Positions 11,651 to 21,533 of a DNA stretch of 64,000 bases are shown here, in pieces. Origin of the DNA: Pseudoips prasinana (lineage: Eukaryota; Arthropoda; Insecta; Lepidoptera; Nolidae); NCBI GenBank assembly GCA_951640165.1, contig OX621255.1, forward strand, positions 26,138,001-26,202,000, written 5' to 3'. The notes under the pieces are model-generated. The model saw only the letters and a list, made by a program, of their open reading frames with translations. It did not search any database and was not told where the DNA came from. A program made the position numbers and the translations under genes. Position 1 is the first letter of the stretch; every line of letters starts with the position of its first letter.

Positions 11651-12049
11651 AATCCTATTGAGTTATCTGGCAGTGTTTCTAAGTAGCAGCTACGACATGC
11701 ACTGTACGCTAGGGTAAAACAAAATGACGATTCCACACACTTACTTATCATGTGGGCAGCGGTAACCCTAGTGTCTGTCGTAAGGCCTCTGACATAGCTT
11801 ATCAACTGTTGCCTAATGGCTACAACTGGGAGTGGCGACAGCTTAATGCGCCCTCCCAGCATGGAGGCGCTCAGAAATTAAACCACTCTGGCGGTCTACG
11901 TCACCCATCTACGGACTGACCGCGATCCCAATTGTTTAACCTCGCCAATCACTTACGGACCGGTGAGAACATCTGACTATGAGCGCCTCGATTACACACA
12001 AATGTAATATTTTAACAGAATAAATGAATTTTGAATTTGAATTTGACCC
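11651..12049 (+). repeat. CR1-like LINE 3'-end fragment split by a 5S SINE
   Basis: The sequence at 11651-11740 (CTGGCAGTGTTTCTAAGTAG, GACATGCACTGTACG, GACGATTCCACAC) and at 11990-12049 (AAATGTAATATTTTAACAG, AATAAATGAATTTTGAATTT) matches the 3' UTR and simple-repeat tail of the LINE at 19500-24716. A 5S-derived SINE interrupts it, so the LINE fragment is older than the SINE. Confidence 0.75.
11741..11989 (-). repeat. 5S rRNA-derived SINE, antisense copy
   Basis: On the minus strand it runs from GAGGCGCTCATAGTCAG through a 5S-like block (GAGGTTAAACAATTG, CGGTCAGTCCGTAGATGGG) and the shared central domain to the tail GATAAGTAA. The flanks are GATTCCACACAC on the left and GATTACACAC on the right, an approximate target-site duplication. 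Confidence 0.75.
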
Positions 12050-12441
12050 TTACAACGTCACGTCCCCTCGTGTTGGCCGCGTCCAACATAAAATGAATAT
12101 CATGACTTGTCCGGTACAGTTTTTACTATGTAATACTTTAAACGTTAAATTAAAATTATTCTAAATTGTCTCGTAATGTTCCCAGAATACTGGCAGCATT
12201 ACCACGCTGTATGGCAATACTTATTTGTTGGGCAAAATATGTGCCAGCATTCCGGGAACGTGTCGCCACAACAAGGCGTGCAACTATTCTTTATAGATTA
12301 GATTATAGATAATTTACTTGTATGTTATTTTTTTTTCTGTACAACACCAATTTGGATAGTAAATCTCAGCAAGTTGTTCTAGGACAGTCCATTCCAATTT
12401 TTTTTACTTCAGGGATTTTATGAAATAATATGTATACATAC
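12050..12441. other. Intron sequence of gene A, unassigned
   Basis: Downstream of gene A exon 2 in transcription order. It includes the donor side of the next intron. A GC-richer patch (12180-12290) resembles a LINE remnant but no clear frame can be assigned. Confidence 0.4.
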
Positions 12442-12598
12442 GTAAAACTTCGTATGTGTTGAAATTCGTTCCTGATGTCAAAGTTCTGCAAAAATTCTGG
12501 CATCAAATTGTTGAAGGTACAAAATTTGTCCAATCGCTGTTTCGCCCGTTCTATGGATCCTTTATTATAGATCAGGTAACGTTCCAAAAAGCCACGAT
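12442..12598 (-). CDS. Gene A exon 2: CRAL-TRIO N-terminal domain protein
   Basis: The minus strand shows TTTCAG just above 12598, 157 coding bases, then a GTATGT donor at 12441. Joined to exon 1 the split codon is G|AT (Asp). The exon encodes RGFLERYLIYNKGSIERA then KQRLDKFCTFNNLMPEFLQN, ending near FDIRNEFQHIRSF in phase 2. This is the helical CRAL-TRIO_N region of Sec14-like lipid-binding proteins (alpha-tocopherol-transfer-protein-like and retinaldehyde-binding relatives), which carry hydrophobic ligands in the cytosol. The lipid-binding CRAL-TRIO lobe itself would be in later exons, which I did not find in 1-12441. They may be unrecognised or beyond the left edge. Exon 1 is at 29996-30158. 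Confidence 0.8.
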
Positions 12599-12769
12599 CT
12601 GAAAGTTAATTATTAACTGAGTTAAATCATATTTACGAGTTTCCTTCCGAGCAGGGTATGTATGGGCTTCTAGAATATAGCGATAGTTCTATTGGCTCTA
12701 TTCTAGAAACATGACCAACTGATTAGATTGGCGGGCTGGTGGGCCTGACGCCGAGATCTGGTTTCCATA
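12599..12769. other. Gene A intron 1, proximal part
   Basis: Contains the acceptor of exon 2 and an imperfect inverted repeat (TCTAGAATATAG ... CTATTCTAGA, about 12668-12708). Confidence 0.5.
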
Positions 12770-12905
12770 GTACAAGTCATAAGTCATAAGTCATAAGTAA
12801 TTTTCAACACAATTCAAACAAGCTCTACTTAATTTTAAATCAGATGGCCCTGTGTGGATAATGTCCTAGGATTACATTATTATTATTAGATATTCTAGGA
12901 TAAAA
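12770..12905 (+). repeat. tRNA-derived SINE family S2, 3' part
   Basis: ATCAGATGGCCCTGTGTGGA followed by TAATGTCCTAGGATTA and (ATT)n matches the 3' portion of the longer copies at 28888-29158 and 39470-39714. The tRNA-like head is absent. Confidence 0.6.
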
Positions 12906-13017
12906 ATATTGGCAATTAGCGGACTTATAACTTATGTGGCAGCCAGACAACCTACGAAAGAATTGGAGTACGGAATAACCGAGTTGGAGCAGTTTTAAAT
13001 GTATACAAATTATGCCA

Positions 13018-13120
13018 ACTATGTGGTGACGGTGGCGAGTGCCAGAATATCATCGCCCACTCTAATCCCGTAAGGGCGTAGGAGTCGACTGGAGGGAATT
13101 CCTTGGAAGTTGGGAAGTTT
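13018..13120 (+). repeat. RTE 5'-region fragment
   Basis: TATGTGGTGACGGTGGCGAG, then ATATCATCGCCCACTCTAAT and GGAGTCGACTGGAGGGAATT, matches on the opposite strand the blocks at 31180-31372 and 56293-56545, which I interpret as the RTE 5' region. Confidence 0.55.
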
Positions 13121-13122
13121 GT

Positions 13123-13163
13123 CAGTATGTCAAAGCATACACTCCCATGCTTTTGACATACTG
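13123..13163. repeat. Near-perfect short hairpin
   Basis: CAGTATGTCAAAGCAT and, after 8 bases, ATGCTTTTGACATACTG (one extra base). It is followed by a further direct copy of GACATACTG. Confidence 0.75.
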
Positions 13164-13350
13164 ACATACTGAGAAGAGATATTTCGAAATGAGGGTCAAA
13201 ACAAAGTGTATATTTTCGCCATAAATAAAAAAAGAAAATTGTATGTATTTTTATTATTAAAATAATTTACTTGAAAACCTATTCTATAAAAATATTAGCT
13301 TTCTGCACGCATCCCTATTATGGACTTTAAGCATACCAAATTTTATAAAA

Positions 13351-13923
13351 CCGGCCGAGAGTGAGTCGGACTCGCCCATGAAGGGTTCCGTAGGTAAATT
13401 GCGGTATACGATTTATGACGTACCTATAAAAAAAACTACTTACTAGATCTCGTTCAAATCAATTTTCGTTGTTAGTTTACATGGTAATGAACATCATATA
13501 TTTTATTAGTTTTATCATTCTCTTACTTTAGTGGTTATAGGGGGGGGGGGGGGGACACTAATTTTACCACTTTGAAAGTGTCTCTCGCGCAAACTATACA
13601 GTTAGGAAAATAATGATATTAGAAACCTCAATATCATTTTTAAAGACCTATCCATAGATATCTGACATGTATGGGTACGATGAAAAAAACATTTTCGAGT
13701 TTCAGTTCTATGTATGAGGAACCCCCAAAATTATTGTTCTTTTGCTATTTTTGTGTGAAAATCTTAATGCGGTTCACAGCATACATCTACGTACCAAGTT
13801 TCAACAGTACAGCTCTTATAGTTCCGGAAAAAAGTGACTGTGACATACGGATGGACAGACAGACACACATGACGTATCTATAAGGGTTCCGTTTTTTGCC
13901 ATTTGGCTACGGAACCCTAAAAA
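13351..13923 (+). repeat. Interspersed repeat family R1, copy 2
   Basis: Begins CCGGCCGAGAGTGAGTCGG and ends GGCTACGGAACCCTAAAAA. The last 40 bases fold as AGGGTTCCG ... CGGAACCCT. Contains a long G-run at about 13540-13553. The open frame at 13671-13883 is repeat sequence also present in copy 3 and is not a gene. Confidence 0.8.
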
Positions 13924-14724
13924 GGAGGTACAAAGTTTTTGTTTCACGCATTAAATATTATGATGATGATGGTAGTTGGTTGGAAAGAATATTTCTTTAT
14001 AATTTTAATAACCTCTCCAGTTGCCTTTGCAAATTGTCTAGAAGTAGTCTCAGCAGCGATAAGACTGCGTACATAAGGCTACGTTTCAAGCTACATATTT
14101 CCAATATAAGCTGACCTCTCAATGTATGGAAATATGTATTATATAACCTATACAGCGCGAGATCAGCTTATTCTGGACATATATAGGTAGCTTGGTATGC
14201 AGCCGTATGTATGTATGTATATAGATATTATTGCCGAAGTACTACCAATGCTGGTGATTTTGACTTTCATCTCTCTCTTATATAGCTCATATGAAAAGAA
14301 CAGAGCATACATAGAACTGCCAAACTACTAAGGCATTTAGCCTTCAGGTCCTAACGTGTCAATTATTTGATCTGAGTATTTTGCGCCAAAACTGAATTAA
14401 CACAAAGAGATGAGCTGTCGTTTTAATAAGCTTTATGTCAGAAAGAAATGCATTGCATTAAAATTTGATTAGTTTTTATTTGTATAGAATCAGAGACAAT
14501 AGCCTCTATGTGTCGCTTTAAAACTAAATTATATCATAAATATAACCTTTGAACTCCAATAAATTTATTCACGAACGTATTAGATAAGACAATTGCTTGT
14601 ATACATTTAGTACAAGTAATACATTATAGGGTCATTATAATAATAATGTTTTCTGGCCAAATTTTGGCATTTTGGCAACGGCGGCCAGTCCCAATGGGGA
14701 CTGGCCATATGTGCGGCACATGTT
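13924..14724. other. Unassigned sequence
   Basis: No exon or element recognised. Short TATGTATG runs near 14205-14222. Confidence 0.5.
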
Positions 14725-15362
14725 ATAGATAGAGATAGATAGATAGAGTACACTTTAATGCACCAAAAGAAACAATATATAACTTACAAATAAGCAAATA
14801 CAGGTACAATCGGCGGTCTTATCGCTTTGTAGCAATCTCTTCCAGACAACCGTTGGGTGGACAAGGAAACAGTCAGACAGAAAAGGCGATAGTTGTAGTG
14901 TACAGTCAAATATTCAAAGTTATGTTATTATATACAATTTACATAAACATACTTATATTCGAAATACTAATAATACTATACTATAATAAATAATATACTA
15001 TACATACAAAATATTATGCATCTATTCAATTAAGGAGTTTTGAAAAAGGAGGTTACGAAAAGCAGTTACAGGAAAATAAAAGACAAATTATGAAGATAAT
15101 TTAAAGAGATAAAAAGTGTTTTTTTAAAAGAAATTTTGAAAGAAGTCAGAGTTTGTGCACGTCTTATTTCTACAGGAAGTAAATTCCATAGCCGAGCTGC
15201 TTGGACAGAAAAAGATTTATCAAAAAATCTGTAGAGTGCACTGGAATATGTCGTTTTAAGTTCTCTGATGATCTCAAAGACCTAGAATGTTTATCACAAA
15301 CGAATTCAAACCGTTGCTTAAGGTACATAGGAGCTGTTGGATTAAACAAAATGTTAAAATAG
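14725..15362 (-). pseudogene. Jockey/CR1-group LINE 3' end (family L-A relative), 5'-truncated
   Basis: On the minus strand the upstream part encodes remnants of the ORF2 C-terminus (LFNPTAPMYLKQRFEFVCDK, HSRSLRSSENLKRHIPVHS). This is followed by a 3' UTR with the conserved GGTTGTCTGGAAGAGA, a small hairpin (ATTGCT/AGCGAT at 14821-14836) and AAGACCGCCGATTGTACC. It ends in a (CTAT)n tail (plus strand GATAGATAGAT near 14730). Copies of the same 3' end lie at 49239-50037 and 52564-53010. Confidence 0.75.
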
Positions 15363-15368
15363 TGTAAA

Positions 15369-15624
15369 TAATAATAATAATATCTAGGGACAATGTCACA
15401 CAGATCATCCTAGCCCCAAACTAAGCAAAGCTTGTACAATGGGTACCAGGCGACGATATACATACTTTTATAGATAGATAAAAACTTAAATACATAGAAA
15501 ACATCTATGACTCAGAAACAAATATTCGTGCTCATCACACAAATATTTGCACTTACCGGGATTCGAACCCAGGACCACCAGCTTCGTAGGCAGGAGCACT
15601 ACCAACTAGGCTACGGCGACCGTC
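15369..15624 (-). repeat. tRNA-derived SINE family S1, full-length copy
   Basis: The minus strand begins with a tRNA-like head carrying A box TAGCCTAGTTGG and B box GGTTCGAATCC, followed by a tRNA-unrelated body and an (ATT)n tail. About 255 bp. Other copies: 17266, 40556, 54072 and the split copy 57365/61970. Confidence 0.85.
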
Positions 15625-15912
15625 AATGTTATAATAGTGCACAAGTGTGTTCGCAAACACAGGTAAACTTTCTTTTACTTCACTCTCCTTAGCTAGTAGG
15701 GCTCTACTCTCAGAGTCACTGGGGTGAAACACCGGGTGGATAATCAGAACTTTTGTTAACAGAAAAAATATAAATTTTTGGCCCTACCCAGGTGCGATAG
15801 TCCGGTGATGCAGTGAAAGTCACGTAGGAAACGTCAAGTTGTAAATAATATATCCAGTTGCTAATTATACACTACCGGTAGAGCAACGAGATAATCACCA
15901 AAAATGATTAAA
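15625..15912. other. Unassigned sequence
   Basis: No gene or element recognised. Confidence 0.5.
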
Positions 15913-16227
15913 TCTATACATATAATAAAATCGTAGGAAAGTCAAAACTGTACATTGAATATTGTTTTAAAAGGATACTTGGGGCGTAATCTACAATCGA
16001 TATTGAAGCCAAGAATATAGTTATAGAATGTTTGTCTGTTTATCTGTTTGTCTGTATGTATGTCCGGGCTAAACTCAAAAATGCATGGATTTACTTCAAA
16101 TTTTGCATGACTATTACTTAGAGGTCGGGTCAACATATAGGCTACATATTATCAAGCTATCACCTACGGGGGAGGAGCTATGATAATTTATAAAATTTAA
16201 CGCGGGTAAACCGCAGGGCACAGCTAG
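15913..16227 (+). mobile_element. Non-autonomous Helitron, copy 1
   Basis: Starts TCTATACATATAATAAAATC and ends with a small hairpin (CGCGGGTAAACCGC) shortly before CAGCTAG. The base before is A and the base after is T, the usual Helitron insertion context. No Rep/helicase coding capacity. Sister copies at 18265-18576 and 42146-42373. Confidence 0.75.
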
Positions 16228-16486
16228 TTAATAATATAATTTTTTTCGAGTTTCTTGTTTATTATTTTAAGCAAATTCTTAACTTTCATTATCAGTCTAA
16301 TATCGTCCACTGCTAAACATGGGCTGCCCCAAAGTTTTCTATAACGATGCCATTTGGAGGGGTTGTGAGGCGTGTTTATTCCCATCTGCCCTTCAAGCTT
16401 GCCACCGGGGTGGTAGCTGGCACTAAATAATAGTAGCGTTTACCACCCCGGTAGTCAATGACACATACAACATGTAACTTAATTAA
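16228..16486. other. Unassigned, with RTE-like and hairpin fragments
   Basis: 16285-16400 resembles an antisense RTE-like 3' end (TCGTCCACTGCTAAACATGG). 16403-16452 is a 12-bp stem ACCGGGGTGGTA ... TACCACCCCGGT. The block near 16366-16386 is an inverted match to 17668-17690. Confidence 0.45.
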
Positions 16487-17015
16487 CGCACACCCTGAAA
16501 ATAGTTTGTTCAGAATCGTTTACTGAATCGATTTATATCATTTTTAACATAGGTAATTTTTTATTTCAAAATAATTAAAACTACGGAAATTATCTTTATT
16601 TTAACCCTGTACAGTCAAAACACGTTGAAATGGACCGTAAGTCAAAGTAATAAGACTTAGAATCGCAGTTTTATTTGTATTCATACAAATTCCATCATTC
16701 AACACAAAATAAAGAAAATAAACTTTACTGTTATAAAATAAATCTTATTGTAAATTATTTCCTACAATCCGTGTACCTAAAAATCTATATGTACCTAGAA
16801 ATAATTATAAATTAAATATATATTACTACGAATATGTTCTGACTATTTACAAGCGCTTTTTTAAAGTTTACGTGAATAAAAACCTTTTTTATTTTATTAA
16901 TTCCAAGAAACTAATTTAGTAAACAACAATGCATATACATGTTAAATTAAAAAAAAATTGTGTATGTATTATGATTACAACATAATATTCTAATTGGGGT
17001 GTCTGAGGGTGTGCG
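16487..17015. mobile_element. Possible piggyBac-type non-autonomous element
   Basis: A 10-bp terminal inverted repeat CGCACACCCT at both ends, each flanked by TTAA (16483-16486 and 17016-17019). TTAA duplication is the piggyBac hallmark, but four bases plus a 10-bp repeat is modest evidence in AT-rich DNA. The interior holds a copy of repeat family X (about 16720-16905) and no transposase. Confidence 0.45.
16720..16905 (+). repeat. Repeat family X (LINE 3'-UTR-like), copy 1
   Basis: ATCCGTGTACCTAAAAATCT, then GTTCTGACTATTTACAAGCG and GTGAATAAAAACC followed by a T/A-rich end. Matches 25815-26150, 39010-39260, 45590-45895 and, inverted, 19161-19330. It looks like the 3' end of a LINE, but no coding part is attached. 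Confidence 0.6.
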
Positions 17016-17182
17016 TTAATTACGTTACGTGTTGTTTATGTAGCCCAAATAATTCACCTACGATAGGGGAATTCGGCTACTGTCCAACCATCAATGGTCA
17101 CTAGTTCTAACTTAACCTGACCCGAATGCCACTGGAGTGGTTAACACCAATATTTGGTCCCCAACACTACGCTTGTAGCAAG

Positions 17183-17672
17183 CTCTAAGGGTCAGCGCGG
17201 ACAGAGAGAAGCGCAGCGGAGAGGATTTTATTAAGGCACTAAAAAATCGACTTTAGAGCTATAGGAATAATAATAATAATATCTAGGAACAATGTCACAC
17301 AGATCATCCTAGCCCCAAACTAAGCAAAGCTTGTACTATGGGTACCAGGCGACGATATACATACTTATATAGATAGATAAATACTTATATACATAGAAAA
17401 CATCCATGACTCAGAAACAAATATTCGTGCTCATCACACAAATATTTAAACTTATCGGGATTCGAACCCAGGCCCACCAGCTTTGTAGGCAGGAGCACTA
17501 CCAACTAGGCTACGGTGACCGTGAATACGGTGAATAATGCGCGAGACTGCGCGAGCATTATAAGGTTCAAGCATACATGGACTTTATTTAAATAATTTTA
17601 AAGTTGATTTTCTAGTGCCTTAATAAAATCCTCTCCGCTGCGCTCCACTCTGTCTGCGCTGGCACTAAGGGG
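17183..17672. mobile_element. Palindromic element (long inverted arms) with an S1 SINE in its centre
   Basis: Arms of about 75 bp (17183-17259 and 17593-17672) are inverted copies: both carry GCGCAGCGGAGAGGATTTTA and TTAAGGCACTA. The centre holds a full S1 SINE on the minus strand (17266-17523). Without the SINE the two arms would nearly abut, so the host element is a fold-back or MITE and the SINE is a later insertion. Confidence 0.7.
17266..17523 (-). repeat. tRNA-derived SINE family S1, copy 2
   Basis: Same head (A and B boxes), body and (ATT)n tail as 15369-15624, with few differences. Inserted inside the palindromic element. Confidence 0.85.
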
Positions 17673-17789
17673 GCAGATGGGAATAAACGGTGAGGCGTAC
17701 TCACCGCGCTTGGCATGCGAGTTGGCGACTGCAGTTAGGTGGTAGCTAGTACACAGGTGGCGCTGCTGCACGAGTACCTACTGAATTCC

Positions 17790-18127
17790 TTAGTCGCATT
17801 TTACGATACCTATGGGATGGTCCGCAGGCAAACCAAAGTCACCGACACAGTCCAAACAATTGCCAAATCGAAGTGGCAGTGGGTGGGGCACATAGCTCGT
17901 AGAACCGACGGCCGTTAGGGCAGAAAGGTTCTCGAGTGGCGACCACGAACCCGAAGACGTAGCGTGGGCAGGCTCCCTACAAGATGGACCGATGATCTTG
18001 TGCGGGTCGCTGGAAACTGCTGGATGCAAATAGCGCAAGACCGGCAATTGTGAAGGTCTTTGGGGGAGGCCTTTGTCCAGCAGTGGACGACCATCATATC
18101 AGCTGAAAGATCGGCTGATATGATGAT
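17790..18127 (+). pseudogene. RTE LINE 3' end, decayed
   Basis: Plus-strand remnants of the RTE C-terminus: IAKSKWQWVGHIARRTDGR is followed by a stop, then GRPPTRW-like sequence, then the end GTCCAGCAGTGGACG. The tail region is an inverted pair (CATCATATCAGC ... GCTGATATGATG, 18090-18127), so the element end is duplicated head to head. Confidence 0.75.
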
Positions 18128-18264
18128 GATGGGATGGTATGGGGTGGCTCTGTTATCTTCTGGGTCGGGAACCACATGGCCGACGACGACGCTTAACGTT
18201 CTTGAGACGAAAAATTTAAATGTATTATTTCACCGTTTGTAGCGCAATTACGTTAATTTGAAAA

Positions 18265-18576
18265 TCTTTACATATAATAAAATCGTAGGAAAGTCAAAAC
18301 TGTACATTGAATTTTTTTTTTAAAGGATACTCTGGGCATGATACACAATGGATATCGAAGCCAAAAATATAGTTTTTAGAATTTTAGTCTGTTTGTCTGT
18401 ATGTATGTCCGGGCTAAACACAAAAAGTACTGCATGGATTTACTTCAAATTTGCATGAATATTACTAAGAGGTCGGGCCAACATATAGGCTACATATTAT
18501 CACGCTATCACCTACGGGGGAGGCGCTGTGATCATTTATAAAGTTTAGTGCGGGCAAAACCGCGGGGAACAGCTAG
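18265..18576 (+). mobile_element. Non-autonomous Helitron, copy 2
   Basis: TC start (TCTTTACATATAATAAAATC), GCGGGCAAAACCGCGG hairpin and CTAG end, inserted between A (18264) and T (18577). Same family as 15913-16227. Confidence 0.75.
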
Positions 18577-19046
18577 TAAACAATAATTGAGAAAACAATG
18601 ATAAATTGAATCCATAGAATTTAAAGTAGTGGATGACGGAAGTTTTAAAACAGACTCATTGTCTAATTATGAACAAAACTCGCTGTGTTACGGCCACAGC
18701 TGAAATGCTACCAGAACAAAACATGATTTTTTTAAGTGATAAAAATGTTAAACTCGCGTCAAGTCACGTGACCTGATCGAATATTCGTAAAACAGAGGGG
18801 CCTTTTTTTAATTCACACTGGCCGTTTATAGTCACATGACCGCAGGATTTTTTCTACATTACTTATGTTAAGTTATTTACAGCCAACTACTTAACCAAAC
18901 ATAGTTAGTTTTTCTAAAATGTAATCCCTCTATAGGGAAGGAAGCAATTACTTTGAGTCTTTCCCGCCCAAAGCTGGGAAGTAGCATCTTCCACTCGCTG
19001 CTGGGATCAAATAAACATTACTTTCCTAGTATGAAAAATGAAAAAG
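18577..19046. other. Unassigned sequence
   Basis: No gene or element recognised. Confidence 0.5.
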
Positions 19047-19117
19047 CGGCCAAGTGCGAGTCGGACACGCCCATGAAAGGTTCAGTATTTTGCCATTTGG
19101 CTACGGAACCCTAAAAA
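19047..19117 (+). repeat. Interspersed repeat family R1, 71-bp minimal copy
   Basis: Carries only the family's two ends: GCGGCCAAGTGCGAGTCGG and CCCATGAAAGGTTC are joined directly to TTTTGCCATTTGGCTACGG and AACCCTAAAAA. About 500 internal bases are missing relative to copies 1 to 3. Confidence 0.8.
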
Positions 19118-19160
19118 TAGTTTTCACTTCTATCAGGAGTCACGAAAGATTGTCGCGTAT

Positions 19161-19330
19161 TTTTATTCATATAGACTTTATAAAGCGCTTGTAAATATTC
19201 GGAACATAAATATTATTAGATTATTACAAATTAACTATAGATATTTAATTCTAGATACAAGTAGATTATTAGATCGTGACTTATATTTGATCAAGTAGAA
19301 TATAAAATCATCAAAAATATAAAATTTTGC
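19161..19330 (-). repeat. Repeat family X, antisense copy
   Basis: Inverted match to 16720-16905 (AAAGCGCTTGTAAATATTCG corresponds to the family's CTGACTATTTACAAGCGC block). Confidence 0.55.
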
Positions 19331-19920
19331 TTGCAAAATATATCGTATAATTTTACATAAAATAGCGGTTGGGCCTAATTAGCATACGAACATAGACTAA
19401 AAGGTTTTGGCATTTTCGATATCAACAATAAAAATAGTATACATTAAACATTAATTGAATGTGTCTAATTTTCATACAAATATTAATTCGAAGGCCTTGG
19501 TATAAGTAATAATTTTTTTTTTTTTTCCTACTGTGGCAACACTAACGCTAACAGCTGATTTGGAATGTCCTTAATTAATTATTGAATTTTGTTTAATTTT
19601 CATTGTTTAAAAGCCCAAATCTAATTAAATCACTGAGTAATTAGTATAGTTAACGTGTTAAAATAATTATCTATAGTGTTTTATATGTTAAATTTGTGAT
19701 TATATTGTGACAGTTACCGGCACATTTGCATGGACTCCTAAGGTAAAAACCACTGTATTTACTCGCAATCTAACAACAGAGCGTGTTAACTTTGATTTTA
19801 TTTGGCAATTGTTATGGATGAAAGTTACTTTCAATCAAGGTTGTTGCGTATTATCACAGTTGTTCTATACGTTGACATAACCCCATTCCAGTTGATTTTA
19901 AGTACATTTTATTATAAACA

Positions 19921-21528
19921 ATGTCTGGCATTACCACTCGTGGGGCTTTGGCTCGTCAAGCTGAAGAAAACCTACTAAAAGCTTTGAAGGAACTACAGGA
20001 CTCCAAGCAATTGTGTGATTGTTATGAGAAAGAGTGTGATGATAATGAAAGAATACTGTTAGAGTCATCTGAACAGGTGAGGATATTAAAAAGTCAATTG
20101 TCACAGCTACATGTACAATATACGGATGCTATTGAAGCCCGGGATCAGCTCCAAAACATCATAAATGGATTTGATCAATGTCGTATTGAATATGACTTTG
20201 CATTGAATAAATCCTATCATTTGGAACAACAACTGCAAGAGGCCAATAATGAAATAACAGCATTAAGATCTCAGTTGGGAAAATTAAATAACAACTTAAT
20301 CACCTCGCAGAACCAAACACTTTATGATGAGTTGGTGGTCAAGGATGCTTCCATGGTTTCTGTTGCAGCCAATAACCAGCCCCATTTCACATCACTCCCC
20401 ACAAGAGATGAGGATTTCATTAATATAAAATCAATGGCATTTAATGGCTGTAGCAAAACTAAATTCAAAAAATACCAAAAAATTAACAAATTCATTAAAA
20501 AGTCCCAAAAATTAGTAAAAAGACATAAATTCTTCTTTAAATATTATAGTCAAAACAGGGAAAGATTGGAATTAATAGAAAAGTTGAATTTGTATACTAT
20601 AAAATTAAAAAATAGTACTTTAAAATACAATTGTGATATAGAAAGTCAACAAAAAAATATTGACTTTCTTCAAGATGAGCTCAAAAGAATAACAATAAAG
20701 TATGAACTGTCCGAAAAACAGTCGCTTACCTGTTCCTTGCTAGAAAAACAGTCTCCTAATTTACTGCAAACAAATAATAATAATAGTAATAGTTCCCCTA
20801 ACCAATCTGAAACTTCACATAACAGGTCATTAGCTCATAGAATACATACAAATAATGTAAAAATAAATTTTAAGTCTGAAGTGACAATATTCAGTGATGA
20901 AATTGGTAAAAACTTAGGGCGGTCATTATCAACAGCAGGACATTCAAATATCAATTTCTGTATGCCTGGAGCCTCTAGCCACCATATCTTCAAAAAAGTT
21001 TTTGAACATAAATTTAATAATCCTGGTAATCTGATTCTTTTAATGGGAAATAGGGGTAATTTGAATAAAAAATCACTTGTACAATATATTAATCATTTAA
21101 ATTGTTTAAATATAAGTAAAGTTGTTATATTCTCATTTCCCTATAGTGCTAGTTTGTCACAGGAGGAAAATATGATTAGATATAACTTGAATCTAACTTT
21201 ACACACATTATCAACCTATATGCAGGAGAAATTACATGTAATTGACATTAACACCTTTGTTAAGAAACCTTTTTACCAGACAAAAGATAACTATTGCTAT
21301 CTTCCTAACTATTGTACAAGACAAATAGCTTCATCGCTATGTTATTTCTTTGACATTTCAGCCAGGAACTTGGCTAAACCTTTAGCTAGAAGTGAGATGT
21401 TTGGCCAAGTACTGAGTACTGAGCAATGTACCGTTGACATAAATAATTCCAGTTGTATGCCTACTGATGATGACAATTTGAATATATCCAATTCAAATGA
21501 CATTTATATTCAAAATAATTTAAATTAA
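19921..21528 (+). CDS. LINE L-B ORF1 protein: coiled coil plus SGNH-esterase-like domain
   Basis: 535 residues from an ATG, intact. Residues about 12-125 and 205-270 have heptad-like Leu/Glu/Lys spacing and should form coiled coils. A very basic patch lies at about 180-205 (KTKFKKYQKINKFIKKSQKL). From about 318 a domain with VTIFSDEIGKNLGRSL, MPGASS and LILLMGNRGNL follows the block order of the SGNH/GDSL esterase-like domain known from CR1-type ORF1 proteins. The GDS block reads FSDE, so the usual nucleophile serine appears replaced, and the later block reads GNRGN. The fold may persist without esterase activity. Known ORF1 proteins bind element RNA. The stop at 21526-21528 lies five bases before the ATG of ORF2. 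Confidence 0.8.
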   Translation: MSGITTRGALARQAEENLLKALKELQDSKQLCDCYEKECDDNERILLESSEQVRILKSQLSQLHVQYTDAIEARDQLQNIINGFDQCRIEYDFALNKSYHLEQQLQEANNEITALRSQLGKLNNNLITSQNQTLYDELVVKDASMVSVAANNQPHFTSLPTRDEDFINIKSMAFNGCSKTKFKKYQKINKFIKKSQKLVKRHKFFFKYYSQNRERLELIEKLNLYTIKLKNSTLKYNCDIESQQKNIDFLQDELKRITIKYELSEKQSLTCSLLEKQSPNLLQTNNNNSNSSPNQSETSHNRSLAHRIHTNNVKINFKSEVTIFSDEIGKNLGRSLSTAGHSNINFCMPGASSHHIFKKVFEHKFNNPGNLILLMGNRGNLNKKSLVQYINHLNCLNISKVVIFSFPYSASLSQEENMIRYNLNLTLHTLSTYMQEKLHVIDINTFVKKPFYQTKDNYCYLPNYCTRQIASSLCYFFDISARNLAKPLARSEMFGQVLSTEQCTVDINNSSCMPTDDDNLNISNSNDIYIQNNLN

Positions 21529-21533
21529 ATAGT

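Noticed and set aside
13671..13883. 70-codon frame, with a relative at 38372-38581
   Set aside because: Both lie inside interspersed repeat R1; the shared sequence reflects the repeat, not a conserved protein.
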